NCBI GenBank assembly: GCA_019112735.1
Contig: DXIS01000035.1
Location: 1-64,000 of the forward strand
From: Candidatus Mediterraneibacter guildfordensis
GTDB taxonomy: Bacteria; Bacillota; Clostridia; Lachnospirales; Lachnospiraceae
Direction of reading: 5' to 3'
Length of the DNA stretch: 64,000 nucleotides
Shown here: in pieces, positions 6,602 through 15,287 of the stretch
Numbering within the stretch: the first letter of the stretch is position 1
How the letters are laid out: each line of letters begins with the position of its first letter
Notes under the pieces: generated by a model
What the model saw: the letters and a program-made list of their open reading frames with translations, nothing else
The model's database searches: none
Told to the model about the DNA's origin: nothing
Program-made: the position numbers and the translations under genes

Positions 6602-7219
6602 ATGGATGAAAACACATTATCTACATTAGAGCGGATCCAGCAGGCCGCATTGGACGAATTTTCAGAGAAGGGATTCCTGGGCGCTTCCCTGCGCCAGATC
6701 GTAAAAAACGCAGGCGTGACTACCGGGGCCTTCTACGGCTACTTTTCCAGCAAGGAAGCCCTGTTCGCTTCCATTGTAGAACCCCATGCCGCCGCCCTTA
6801 TGGGCAGGTTTATGGAAGCCCAGACTTCCTTCGCGGAACTGCCCGAAGAACAGCAGCCGGATCACATGGGCGTAGAGTCCTCGGACTGCGTTCACTGGAT
6901 GGTGGATTATATCTGCCGGCACCGGGAACCGGTAAAGCTGCTGCTTGGCCGGTCAGAAGGCACCAGCTATGAACATTTTGTCCATAACATGGTCGAGGTG
7001 GAAGTGGAATATACCCTGAAATACATGGACGTCCTCCGCCGCCTCGGGCGGGATATCCCCGAGCTGGATGAACAGATGTGCCATATCATTGCCAGCGGCA
7101 TGTTTAACGGAATCTTCGAGATCGTGATACACGATATGCCGGAAGGCAGGGCCCTGCGCTATATAGATCAGCTCAGGGACTTTTATACAGCCGGATGGCT
7201 GAAATTGATGGGGCCGTAG
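6602..7219 (+). CDS. TetR-family transcriptional regulator
   Basis: 205 residues. The N-terminal TetR domain spans about 8-55 with the helix-turn-helix SLRQIVKNAGVTTGAFYGYF and the following SSKEALFASIV. The C-terminal ligand domain is unlike named subfamilies. GGAG (6592-6595) lies six bases before ATG 6602, which I prefer over ATG 6590 inside the operator palindrome. A hairpin terminator overlaps the stop codon. The gene precedes a pair of ABC half-transporters, and TetR repressors often control such neighbours, but the transporter unit has its own, different dyad. Confidence 0.85.
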   Translation: MDENTLSTLERIQQAALDEFSEKGFLGASLRQIVKNAGVTTGAFYGYFSSKEALFASIVEPHAAALMGRFMEAQTSFAELPEEQQPDHMGVESSDCVHWMVDYICRHREPVKLLLGRSEGTSYEHFVHNMVEVEVEYTLKYMDVLRRLGRDIPELDEQMCHIIASGMFNGIFEIVIHDMPEGRALRYIDQLRDFYTAGWLKLMGP

Positions 7220-7234
7220 CCCCCATCTTTTTTT
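7207..7234 (+). terminator. Rho-independent terminator overlapping the TetR stop
   Basis: GATGGGG (7207-7213) pairs with CCCCATC (7221-7227), followed by seven T. The TAG stop (7217-7219) is inside the loop. It separates the TetR gene from the ABC genes. Confidence 0.8.
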
Positions 7235-7242
7235 GCATGATA

Positions 7243-7258
7243 GTTAGTCATTTCTAAC
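7243..7258. promoter_or_regulatory. GTTAG-N6-CTAAC operator before the ABC pair
   Basis: GTTAG TCATTT CTAAC lies 39 bp before the ABC start. The same arrangement (GTTAG-N6-CTAAC) recurs at 10908-10923 before the DUF3793/flavodoxin genes. Two copies before functionally linked units imply one regulator. The outline recalls DtxR/IdeR-type iron boxes; that assignment is inference. Confidence 0.6.
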
Positions 7259-7296
7259 TTCATGATACATATTTTAACCAAAAGGGAGGTAATCAT

Positions 7297-9105
7297 TTGA
7301 AGCAGAAAAAGCAAAGCAGCCTTGCCCGCATCCTGGGTTATGCGGGCGGGCACAGAAATCTCACCCTGCTGGGCTGTATCCTCTCCGCCCTGTCCGCAGT
7401 ACTGGGGCTGATCCCCTATGTGTGCGTATGGCTTGCGGCAAGGGACGTCCTGGAAACCTGGCCCGCGCTCACCGGAGTGTCCGGGTCTGCACACTGGGGC
7501 TGGACGGCGGTATGGACCGCAGTCATAAGTATCGTTCTGTATTTTGCGGCGCTCATGTCCACTCATATCGCAGCCTTCCGCACGGCCCGGAATATCCGGC
7601 GCTCTGCCATGGCGCACGTGCTGAAGCTGCCGCTTGGATTCTTCACGGGCAGTCAGTCCGGACGGCTCAGGAAACTGATCGATGACAATGCAGGTCTCAC
7701 GGAGGATCTGCTGGCTCACAAGCTTCCTGATCTGGCGGGAACGATCGTCACTCCGGTCGCCGCCGTCCTGATGCTGTTCCTCTTTGACTGGAAAATGGGG
7801 CTTCTCTGCCTGCTCACCATGGTGCTGGCGCTGCTGTCCATGTGCCTGATGATGGGCGGAAAGAACGCCGGCTTTTTCCACCGCTATCAGAAGGAGATCG
7901 AGCGCATGAGCGGTGAGGCCGTGGAATATGTCCGGGGCATCCCCGTAGTAAAAATGTTCCAGCAGACCGTGTACTCTTTCAAAGCTTTCTATGCAGCCAT
8001 CAGGGACTACAGCGACCTGGCCAGCCAGTACGCCATGAGCTGCCGTGTGGGGCAGACCTGCTTCCTGACATTTATCAACGGGGCTTTCGCCCTGCTGATC
8101 CCGGCGGCTCTGCTGCTTGCCTCCGGCGGGAACGTGCGCGCGGTGCTTGTCAACTTTATCTTCTATGCCCTGTTCGCCCCTGCCTGCGGCCAGATGATCA
8201 ACCGCATCATGTACATGAGCGAGGCTGTCATGGAGGCGGATGAAGCCGTGGGACGCCTGGATGAGATCCTGAGCCAGAAACCGATGGAAAACACAGGCAT
8301 AGAGAAACAGCCGGCAGACGCCGCTGTATCCTTTGACCATGTAACCTTTACCTACCCCGGCGCGGACCGCCCGGCTCTTTCCGACGTATCGTTTGCTGTC
8401 CGGCCCGGTCAGGTGACGGCGCTGGTAGGGCCCTCCGGGGGAGGCAAGACGACAGCAGCAAGCCTGATCCCCCGCTTCTGGGATGCAGACAGCGGCGCCG
8501 TCTCCATCGGGGGCGTCAATGTCAAAGAAATGAATCCGGAAGACCTGATGAAACAGACAGCCTTTGTGTTTCAGGATACCCGGCTGTTTAAAGAGAGCCT
8601 TCTGGAAAATATCCGCGCGGCCCGGCCGGACGCTTCCAGAGAAGAGGTCCTGTCCGCCGCACACGCTGCGCAGTGCGATGACATTCTGGAAAAACTCCCT
8701 CATGGTCTGGACACCGTTGTGGGAGCCAGGGGCGTGTACCTCTCCGGCGGCGAGCAGCAGCGGATCGCTCTTGCCCGCGCCATTTTAAAAGACGCGCCCA
8801 TCGTGGTGCTGGACGAGGCAACTGCTTTTGCCGACCCTGAAAATGAGCACCAGATCCAGAAGGCGTTTGAAGCGCTGATCCGGAATAAAACCGTATTGAT
8901 GATCGCCCACCGGCTGTCCACCGTACAGGATGCCGATCACATCATCGTCTTAAGCGGCGGGAAGATTGCAGAACAGGGCAGCCATGAAAGCCTGCTTGCA
9001 CAGCACGGCGTTTATGCCGCTATGTGGGAGGACTATCAGCAAAGCGCCCGGTGGAAAGTCGGGCGGACAGATCCAAAAAGCGGAAAGGGGGAAAAGACCG
9101 TATGA
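7297..9105 (+). CDS. ABC transporter half, YbtP/IrtA-like ATPase-permease
   Basis: 602 residues: six membrane helices (about 15-320) fused to a nucleotide-binding domain with Walker A GPSGGGKTT, signature LSGGEQQR and Walker B VVLDEATAFADPENE. The FADPENE stretch after the catalytic glutamate is typical of the siderophore-type exporter-fold proteins YbtP, YbtQ and IrtA/B. Start is TTG 7297, seven bases after GGGAGG; no ATG fits. It overlaps the next gene by four bases, so the two form a heterodimer. The upstream GTTAG-N6-CTAAC dyad suggests iron-linked control. Substrate (iron chelate or other) is inferred. Confidence 0.85.
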   Translation: MKQKKQSSLARILGYAGGHRNLTLLGCILSALSAVLGLIPYVCVWLAARDVLETWPALTGVSGSAHWGWTAVWTAVISIVLYFAALMSTHIAAFRTARNIRRSAMAHVLKLPLGFFTGSQSGRLRKLIDDNAGLTEDLLAHKLPDLAGTIVTPVAAVLMLFLFDWKMGLLCLLTMVLALLSMCLMMGGKNAGFFHRYQKEIERMSGEAVEYVRGIPVVKMFQQTVYSFKAFYAAIRDYSDLASQYAMSCRVGQTCFLTFINGAFALLIPAALLLASGGNVRAVLVNFIFYALFAPACGQMINRIMYMSEAVMEADEAVGRLDEILSQKPMENTGIEKQPADAAVSFDHVTFTYPGADRPALSDVSFAVRPGQVTALVGPSGGGKTTAASLIPRFWDADSGAVSIGGVNVKEMNPEDLMKQTAFVFQDTRLFKESLLENIRAARPDASREEVLSAAHAAQCDDILEKLPHGLDTVVGARGVYLSGGEQQRIALARAILKDAPIVVLDEATAFADPENEHQIQKAFEALIRNKTVLMIAHRLSTVQDADHIIVLSGGKIAEQGSHESLLAQHGVYAAMWEDYQQSARWKVGRTDPKSGKGEKTV

Positions 9106-10847
9106 CAAAGAAATTACAGCACGTATTCGCGCTCAGCGAGAAGGGCGCAAAAGATCTTGTAAAAGCCGTCGTCTGGTGTTTTGTGTGCAACTTAAGCCTG
9201 ATGCTTCCGGTGGGGGCCGTCCTGTTTACGGCACAGCACCTTTTGGATGCCATGGAAACCGGCGGCAGTCCCATGGAGGGTTTCTGGATCTACACAGGCT
9301 TTGCCCTGGCGGTCCTGGTCCTTTTGTTTGTCCTCCACTGGTTCCAGTATGCTTCCCTGTATCTGGCCACTTATAAAGAGAGCGCCAGTCGGCGGGTGAG
9401 CCTGGCGGAAACCCTGAGGCGGCTTCCCTTAAGCTTTTTCGGAAACCGGGACTTAAGCGACCTGACCTCCACCATGATCGCAGACTGCTCCAGTCTGGAC
9501 CAGATGTTCTCCCACTACGTGCCGCAGCTGTTTGCGTCCGTCTTCTCCACGCTGGTGATCGGCGTCGCCATGTTCGTTTGCGACTGGCGGATGGCGCTGG
9601 CCATATTGTGGGTCGTGCCTGTTGCAGTCCTTCTGACGGCAGGAAGCAGGAAGATCCAGGACTCCTTCGGCACAAAGAATATTTTAAACAAACGGGCGGT
9701 CGCCGACTGTATCCAGGAAGGACTGGAAACCATCCGGGATATCAAGGCATGCAGCCGGCAGGACGCGTACATGGAAAAACTGGAGAAGAAACTTGCAGCC
9801 ATGGAGAAAGGCTCCATCCGCTCAGAGCTGGCAACCGGCGTGTTCGTATGCTCCGCCCAGGCGTTTCTCCGGCTGGGTCTGGCAACCACCATCCTGACCG
9901 GCGGAGCTCTTCTTGCGGCCGGAAAACTTTCTTTCCTCTATTTCCTCGGGTTCCTCTTTGCCGCCGCCAGGCTGTACGACCCGCTGGGGCTTGTGCTCCA
10001 GAATATCGCCGCCACCTTCAATGCCAAACTGCAGATTGAGCGGATGCGCTCCATTCTGGAACAGCCGGTACAGGAGGGGACAGTTGAATTTACACCGAAG
10101 AACTATGACATCACCTTTGACCATGTCTCCTTCGCCTACCGGGAGGGGGACGGCGTACTTGAGGATGTAAGCTTCACTGCAAAGCAGGGAGAAGTGACCG
10201 CCCTGATCGGCCCCTCCGGCGGAGGAAAATCCACTGCCTGCAAATTGGCCGCCCGGTTCTGGGACGTTACAGCCGGGAAGGTTCTCTTAGGCGGAACGGA
10301 TGTATCCACGGTGGACCCGGAAACGCTTCTTCGCTCCTACTCCATGGTATTCCAGGATGTGGTGCTGTTCCGGGATACGGTGATGGAAAATATCCGTCTT
10401 GGCCGCCGGGGTGCTTCGGACGAGGAAGTGATCGCAGCCGCCAGAGCTGCCCGGTGCGATGAATTTATCCGGGAACTGCCCCGGGGCTATCAGACCATGA
10501 TCGGCGAGAACGGCTCCACCCTCTCCGGCGGCGAACGGCAGCGGATCTCCATCGCCCGCGCGCTTCTGAAAGATGCACCGGTCATCCTTCTGGATGAGGC
10601 AACCGCCAGCCTGGACGTGGAAAACGAGAGCGCTGTTCAGGAAGCCCTCTCCCGTCTGCTTGCCGGCAAGACGGTTCTGGTCATCGCCCACCGGATGCGC
10701 ACCGTGGAAGCGGCAGACAAGATCGTCGTTCTCTCTGAGGGCAGGGTGACAGAGCAGGGAACCCCTTCGGAACTGATGAAACAAAACGGCCTCTTCCGCC
10801 ATATGGTGGAGCTGCAGAGACAGAGCGCCGGGTGGAGACTGAAATAG
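9102..10847 (+). CDS. ABC transporter half, YbtQ/IrtB-like ATPase-permease
   Basis: 581 residues with N-terminal transmembrane domain and C-terminal ATPase (Walker A GPSGGGKST, signature LSGGERQR, Walker B VILLDEATASLD). The catalytic glutamate is present, as in its partner, so both ATP sites look competent. ATG 9102 overlaps the partner's stop (ATGA). A frame extends upstream to 9024 inside the partner gene, but the overlap start is the natural choice. It forms a two-subunit transporter with the preceding gene. Confidence 0.85.
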   Translation: MTKKLQHVFALSEKGAKDLVKAVVWCFVCNLSLMLPVGAVLFTAQHLLDAMETGGSPMEGFWIYTGFALAVLVLLFVLHWFQYASLYLATYKESASRRVSLAETLRRLPLSFFGNRDLSDLTSTMIADCSSLDQMFSHYVPQLFASVFSTLVIGVAMFVCDWRMALAILWVVPVAVLLTAGSRKIQDSFGTKNILNKRAVADCIQEGLETIRDIKACSRQDAYMEKLEKKLAAMEKGSIRSELATGVFVCSAQAFLRLGLATTILTGGALLAAGKLSFLYFLGFLFAAARLYDPLGLVLQNIAATFNAKLQIERMRSILEQPVQEGTVEFTPKNYDITFDHVSFAYREGDGVLEDVSFTAKQGEVTALIGPSGGGKSTACKLAARFWDVTAGKVLLGGTDVSTVDPETLLRSYSMVFQDVVLFRDTVMENIRLGRRGASDEEVIAAARAARCDEFIRELPRGYQTMIGENGSTLSGGERQRISIARALLKDAPVILLDEATASLDVENESAVQEALSRLLAGKTVLVIAHRMRTVEAADKIVVLSEGRVTEQGTPSELMKQNGLFRHMVELQRQSAGWRLK

Positions 10848-10870
10848 CATGGCCATATAAGAAAAATCTC

Positions 10871-10923
10871 TTGACATGTTGTCTGCACGACATTATAATC
10901 AGCATTAGTTAGTTGCAACTAAC
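10871..10923 (+). promoter_or_regulatory. Strong sigma-A promoter with GTTAG-N6-CTAAC palindrome
   Basis: TTGACA (10871-10876) and TATAAT (10894-10899) are both perfect, with a 17-bp spacer. The perfect 16-bp palindrome GTTAGTTGCAACTAAC (10908-10923) sits at the expected transcription start, where a bound repressor would block the promoter. It has the same design as the dyad at 7243-7258. Confidence 0.85.
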
Positions 10924-10978
10924 CATTGTGGTAAAAAAAGATGCCGGCCGCATTCTAATTTACGGAAAGGAGACACCC

Positions 10979-11530
10979 ATGTCCGAAGATCTGCTCATCC
11001 GTCATTGCTCTCCTACCCTTGCAGGGATCAAGACCGGGAACCTGTTTTCCTGTGTCTGCCCCTGCAGGAAGGAACTGACAAAATCCATATCCGGCTTAAA
11101 CAGGCGGCTGGTCCCCAGAGGGATCCGCATCCTGCCGCTCAGGGTTTGCCAGGGCCGCGCCCTGATCTATGTCTACCGCCCTCACGCACTGGAGGATGAT
11201 CTTACGGATCATCAGGCCAGGGAGCTGCTGCTGCACTACGGCTACATGCCGGAAAATCCCAATGCCTGTGTGATGCATCTGATCCGCCGGCTCCGTTCCA
11301 CAGAGGAATTCCCCCATGAGATCGGCCTGTTTTTAAGTTATCCGCCGAAAGACGTTCTGGGATTCATCCTCAACAGAGCCTGCAACCATAAGTGCCAGGG
11401 CTGCTGGAAGGTATACGGAGATGAGCAGGAATCGAAGAGCATCTTTGAAAAATACGATCTGTGCAGCAGAATTTATTCTGAACAATGGAAACAGGGGAAA
11501 TCCATCGAGCAGCTCACAGTAGCCGGCTGA
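10979..11530 (+). CDS. DUF3793 family protein
   Basis: 183 residues with the segments recalled for DUF3793: HCSPTLAGIKTGNLFSC, ILPLRVCQGRALIYVYRP, HEIGLFLSYPPKDVLGFI and CNHKCQGCWKVYGD. GGAAAGGAG precedes ATG 10979; the frame extends further upstream but lacks a ribosome site. The biochemical role is unknown. The family is commonly found beside a flavodoxin, as here (36 bp downstream), and the strong operator-covered promoter suggests induction by one condition, plausibly iron shortage. Conserved cysteines could bind metal or a cluster. Confidence 0.8.
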   Translation: MSEDLLIRHCSPTLAGIKTGNLFSCVCPCRKELTKSISGLNRRLVPRGIRILPLRVCQGRALIYVYRPHALEDDLTDHQARELLLHYGYMPENPNACVMHLIRRLRSTEEFPHEIGLFLSYPPKDVLGFILNRACNHKCQGCWKVYGDEQESKSIFEKYDLCSRIYSEQWKQGKSIEQLTVAG

Positions 11531-11566
11531 TGTTTCCGCCATGAAAAAGAAAGGAAGATTTGTCTT

Positions 11567-11995
11567 ATGAATAAAATTGCAGTTGTATATTGGAGTGGTA
11601 CCGGAAATACTGAAGCTATGGCCTCTGCCGTAGCAGAAGGTGCAAGAGAAAAAGGGGCGGAGGCGACCCTTATCACCGCCGCCGGATTTTCAGCGGATCA
11701 GGTCGGCGACTATGACGCCATCGCCTTTGGCTGCCCTTCTATGGGAGCGGAGCAGCTGGAAGAAACCGAGTTTGAACCGATGTTCACCTCCTGCGAGGGA
11801 GCCCTGCAGGGAAAAACCATCGCCCTGTTCGGTTCCTATGGCTGGGGCGACGGGGAATGGATGCGCGACTGGGAGGAGCGCTGCAGTCAGGACGGAGCCA
11901 GTCTTGCCAGCGACAGTGTGATCTGCAATGAGGCTCCGGATGATGAGGCTCTTTCGGCGTGCCGTACACTGGGTGCCGCGCTGGCTGAAAAATAA
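11567..11995 (+). CDS. Short-chain flavodoxin
   Basis: 142 residues. The FMN phosphate loop is SGTGNTEAMA (about 10-19), the W/Y-type isoalloxazine loops are GCPSMGAEQLEE and FGSYGWGDGEWM, and the length matches clostridial short-chain flavodoxins. It is a soluble one-electron carrier that can replace ferredoxin when iron is scarce, which agrees with the operator-controlled promoter upstream of the DUF3793 gene. A bidirectional terminator follows. Confidence 0.92.
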   Translation: MNKIAVVYWSGTGNTEAMASAVAEGAREKGAEATLITAAGFSADQVGDYDAIAFGCPSMGAEQLEETEFEPMFTSCEGALQGKTIALFGSYGWGDGEWMRDWEERCSQDGASLASDSVICNEAPDDEALSACRTLGAALAEK

Positions 11996-12016
11996 ATAAT
12001 AACTCCACTTTTCTGC

Positions 12017-12066
12017 AAAAACACCTGCACATTGTACAGATATCTGCACGATGCACAGGTGTTTTT
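12017..12066. terminator. Bidirectional terminator between flavodoxin and dapF
   Basis: AAAAACACCTG (12017-12027) pairs with CAGGTGTTTTT (12056-12066), with further dyad symmetry in the loop. A-run and T-run on both sides let it stop the converging transcripts. Confidence 0.85.
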
Positions 12067-12076
12067 CCTCTTCTTA

Positions 12077-12913
12077 TTACTCCGGCCATTCTCCGTCAAA
12101 TACCACTTCCGCCGGCCCGGTCATATACACGGTGTCCTTCTCCCGGTCCCATCTGATCTGAAGATCACCGCCCAGAAGCTTCACGGTCACCTCATCTTCC
12201 GTCAGGCCGTTCAGCGCGCAGGCAACAGCCACGGCACAGGCGCCGGTCCCACAGGCAAGCGTCTCCCCGGAGCCGCGCTCCCAGACGCGCATCTCTGCCG
12301 TATGCCGGTCGAGGACGCGCACAAACTCGGTATTCACCCGGTTCGGAAACCGCTCATGATTCTCAAACTTTGGTCCGACTGTCTCCAGCGGGAAATCTTT
12401 TACATCGCAGTCCACAAATACGACCGCATGCGGATTTCCCATGGACACGCAGGTCATATAGTATTCTTCCCCGTCTACAAGGATCGGCGCATCCACCGCC
12501 CGGTCGCCTTCCGCCTTCACCGGCACTTTCGCCGGCTCCAGTTCCGGTTTTCCCATATCGACCTTCACCAGTTTCACCTTACCGTCTTCCACCGTCAGGT
12601 CAAGATATTTGATGCCGCCCAGTGTTTCCACGGAAATGTGCGTCTTATCCGTCAGGCCATAATCATAGACATATTTTGCCACACAGCGGATGCCGTTGCC
12701 GCACATCTCTCCGCGGGAGCCGTCCGCATTGTACATCTCCATCTCAAAATCCGCCTTGTCCGACGGATTGATCATGATCAGCCCGTCCGATCCAACGCCA
12801 AAGTGACGGTCGCTGATCTTCTCCGCCAGAGCGGACGGATCCGCGATCTTCTCTTTAAAGCAGTTTACATATACGTAGTCGTTGCCAAGTCCCTGCATCT
12901 TTGTAAATTTCAT
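12077..12913 (-). CDS. dapF: Diaminopimelate epimerase
   Basis: 278 residues. It converts LL- to meso-diaminopimelate for lysine and peptidoglycan. The two catalytic cysteines are in EMCGNGIRC (about 70) and ETLACGTGACAVA (about 220), both complete. The N-terminal MKFTKMQGLGNDYVYV is typical. ATG 12913 has GAGGTGA eight bases upstream; an in-frame GTG at 12925 overlaps that site and is rejected. It stands alone, converging on the flavodoxin gene, with a gene remnant upstream. Confidence 0.95.
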   Translation of the reverse strand: MKFTKMQGLGNDYVYVNCFKEKIADPSALAEKISDRHFGVGSDGLIMINPSDKADFEMEMYNADGSRGEMCGNGIRCVAKYVYDYGLTDKTHISVETLGGIKYLDLTVEDGKVKLVKVDMGKPELEPAKVPVKAEGDRAVDAPILVDGEEYYMTCVSMGNPHAVVFVDCDVKDFPLETVGPKFENHERFPNRVNTEFVRVLDRHTAEMRVWERGSGETLACGTGACAVAVACALNGLTEDEVTVKLLGGDLQIRWDREKDTVYMTGPAEVVFDGEWPE

Positions 12914-12933
12914 AATTGTTGTCACCTCAAAAT

Positions 12934-13170
12934 CTATTTTTTTAATCTATATTTTCTGTCTGTGGTTCGCCCTATCGTTTCAATATTTTCCATTTCCGAA
13001 AGAATAGCCCTTGTCCTCGGCATGCTTAACCCGATATAAGCTGCAATATCTTTTGTTTTTTTTGCGCCATTCTGTTCAAGGTATGTTTGTATATTTTTTA
13101 TATGCTCGCGTGTTTTTCTCCGCTTGTTTTCTTCGCTTGTTTTCTCTACTGTCTTTTTGTAATATCAAAT
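12934..13170 (-). pseudogene. Winged-helix C-terminal fragment (AlbA-2/RecG-like protein)
   Basis: Minus-strand reading gives KTREHIKNIQTYLEQNGAKK, then TKDIAAYIGLSMPRTRAILS and EMENIETIGRTTDRKYRLKK before a stop. This is the wHTH tail that ends many AlbA_2-domain or Fic-associated DNA-binding proteins. There is no N-terminal domain. An in-frame TGA at about 13163-13165 interrupts a short upstream ATG, so it is a remnant. The rest of 12914-13320 shows no gene. Confidence 0.6.
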
Positions 13171-13320
13171 AAATCTGACAAAACGCATCTTCTCCTTTTC
13201 AAGCCATCTTTTCCTAATAGTATCATACTTCGCCTGTAAAAGGGAACAAAATAAGACCAGGAATTTGATCAGCTCTACAACACTGCACCACTTTCCCGGT
13301 CTCTTTTTTGCTCTATCTTT

Positions 13321-15264
13321 CTAAAGTTTTTTCTTCATCCAGAGGAATCCCCATCCCGGCATATCCATGGTCACGATCTCGTCCGTGCCGCCGCTTAAGA
13401 GATTCGTATATTCTGCCTTCTCCGGCATCCATACGGTCTTCGGATAATCGCTGAAGTTAAACACCGCATGGAGTTCCTCGTCCCCGTACCGGCGCACGAT
13501 CCAGAGGATTGACGGATCGCTGTAATCCTTTGTCCACACTTCCGCGTCTGCACTGAAGACCGGTTCCTCCCGGCGGATCTTCTCCAGTTTTTTCAGCGCG
13601 TTAAAGATCCGGCCCTGAACACTGGTCCTGTTTTTGATCTGTTCCACCAGGTCCCAGTTGAATTTCCCTCTGTGGATATAGCGGGAATCCGGCGCCTTAT
13701 CCGGATCTTCTTTGTAAGTATAATCATTGACCTGGCCCACCTCATCGCCGCTGTAGAGCATCGGGATCCCTGACTGAGTAAACATGTATGCGTGGAGCAT
13801 CACGTCTTTTGTGACCGCCCAGTCCATCTTCTCCTCATCCTGCTCGAATCCGGCGCTCTCTACACCGCACATGGACGCGGTCGTCCCGCAGAACCTGGCG
13901 TCCTGGGTCACCGGATCGTCGTTGTAGAGTTCGCCCCGGCTGACGCTGTCCGGGGTTTTCCCCTGGAAGTAATCATTGAGATAACGCTTGTGGGGGATCT
14001 CTTCCATCCCCCATGTTTTCAGCGTATCATAATCAAGTCCCCAGCCGATGTCATCGTGGCACCGCAGATAATTGAGGAATGTGTATTCTCTCGGAAGGGC
14101 GCACACGATGTCCATCTGTTTCCGCAGCAGGCGGATGTCCCGTGTGGCGACCGTATGCCAGGTCGTCGCCATGGTCGTTACATTGTAGAGCATGTGGCAC
14201 TCCGGCTTCTCCACCGTGCCGAAATACGGTGCCACCTTGTCCGGCTCCATTACAACCTCGCCAAGGAGCACGATGCCCGGACAGACGATCTCGCCGATCA
14301 TGCGCATCATCCGGACGATCGTGTGCACCTGGGGCAGGTTCCGGCAGTTCGTTCCCAGTTCCTTCCAGATATAGGGAACTGCATCAATGCGGATGATATC
14401 CATGCCCTGGTTGGCCAGGTAGAGGAAATTATACATCATCTCATTGAACACCCGCGGGTTGCGGTAGTTCAGATCCCACTGATAGGGATAGAAAGTGGTC
14501 ATCACATAATGCCCCATCTCCGGAAGGTATGTGAAGTTGCCCGGCGCCGTCGTCGGGAATACCTGGGGCACGGTCTTCTCATATTCCTGCGGGATAGACG
14601 GATCTGCATAGAAGAAGTAGCGGCTCATATATTCGCCGTCTCCCTGGCGGGCTTTTACCGCCCACTCATGATCCTCCGACGTATGATTCATCACGAAATC
14701 CATGCACAGACTGATCCCTTTGTCATGGCATTTCTCCGCCAGTTCCGCCAGATCATCCATGGTCCCAAGATCCGGCTTTACTTTCCGGAAATCCGCTACC
14801 GCATAACCGCCGTCAGAGCGGCCTTTCGGGGAATCAAGGAAGGGCATCAGATGGATGTAATTCACATTGCAGCTTTCAAGATACGGAAGTTTCTCCTGCA
14901 CCCCTTTGATATTGCCGGCAAAGTTGTCGATGTACATCATCATGCCGACCATATCGCGTTTGCGGTACCATTCTCCTTCCGCCTCGCGCTTCGCATCAAG
15001 TTTTTTCAGCTTGTCGTTTCTCAGATCGTAATACCGCTTCATCTGTCCGCACAGCTCTGCGAACATATCGTCATTGCCGTACAGCTCCATATAGAGCCAG
15101 CGCAGCTCGTCATGATGACGTCCGAGGCGCTCCGCAAATATGCGGTCATTTTCCGCTTTTTTCCTGTCCGCCGCTTTTGCCGATCCTGCCGTTTTCACGG
15201 TGCCTGCTGTTTTCTTTGCAACCGTTTTTCTGCCGCCTGCAGCTTTTGTGGATTTTCCTGCCAT
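13321..15264 (-). CDS. GH13 glucosidase, amylosucrase-like
   Basis: 647 residues. The GH13 barrel has region I MDFVMNHTSEDHEW (about 187), region II GMDIIRIDAVPYIWKELGT (nucleophile Asp294), region III LLGEV (acid/base Glu336) and region IV RCHDDIGW (403-405). The combination with KELGTNCRNLPQVH and the length match amylosucrase-type GH13_4 enzymes rather than the shorter sucrose phosphorylases. It probably acts on sucrose released from raffinose by the adjacent GH36. Residues 2-40 form a lysine/alanine/threonine-rich tail (KSTKAAGGRKTVAKKTAGTV) unusual for the family. ATG 15264 has GGAGG eight bases upstream. It is last in the alpha-galactoside gene order. Confidence 0.85.
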   Translation of the reverse strand: MAGKSTKAAGGRKTVAKKTAGTVKTAGSAKAADRKKAENDRIFAERLGRHHDELRWLYMELYGNDDMFAELCGQMKRYYDLRNDKLKKLDAKREAEGEWYRKRDMVGMMMYIDNFAGNIKGVQEKLPYLESCNVNYIHLMPFLDSPKGRSDGGYAVADFRKVKPDLGTMDDLAELAEKCHDKGISLCMDFVMNHTSEDHEWAVKARQGDGEYMSRYFFYADPSIPQEYEKTVPQVFPTTAPGNFTYLPEMGHYVMTTFYPYQWDLNYRNPRVFNEMMYNFLYLANQGMDIIRIDAVPYIWKELGTNCRNLPQVHTIVRMMRMIGEIVCPGIVLLGEVVMEPDKVAPYFGTVEKPECHMLYNVTTMATTWHTVATRDIRLLRKQMDIVCALPREYTFLNYLRCHDDIGWGLDYDTLKTWGMEEIPHKRYLNDYFQGKTPDSVSRGELYNDDPVTQDARFCGTTASMCGVESAGFEQDEEKMDWAVTKDVMLHAYMFTQSGIPMLYSGDEVGQVNDYTYKEDPDKAPDSRYIHRGKFNWDLVEQIKNRTSVQGRIFNALKKLEKIRREEPVFSADAEVWTKDYSDPSILWIVRRYGDEELHAVFNFSDYPKTVWMPEKAEYTNLLSGGTDEIVTMDMPGWGFLWMKKKL

Positions 15265-15287
15265 GGTCTGCCCCTCCATACTTTTAT

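Noticed and set aside
7183-8703. 506-codon minus-strand frame opposite the first ABC gene
   Set aside because: Shadow frame in GC-biased coding DNA; the plus strand carries a complete ABC half-transporter with ribosome site.
12032-13039. 335-codon plus-strand frame over dapF
   Set aside because: Antisense to a fully convincing dapF gene and runs through a terminator.
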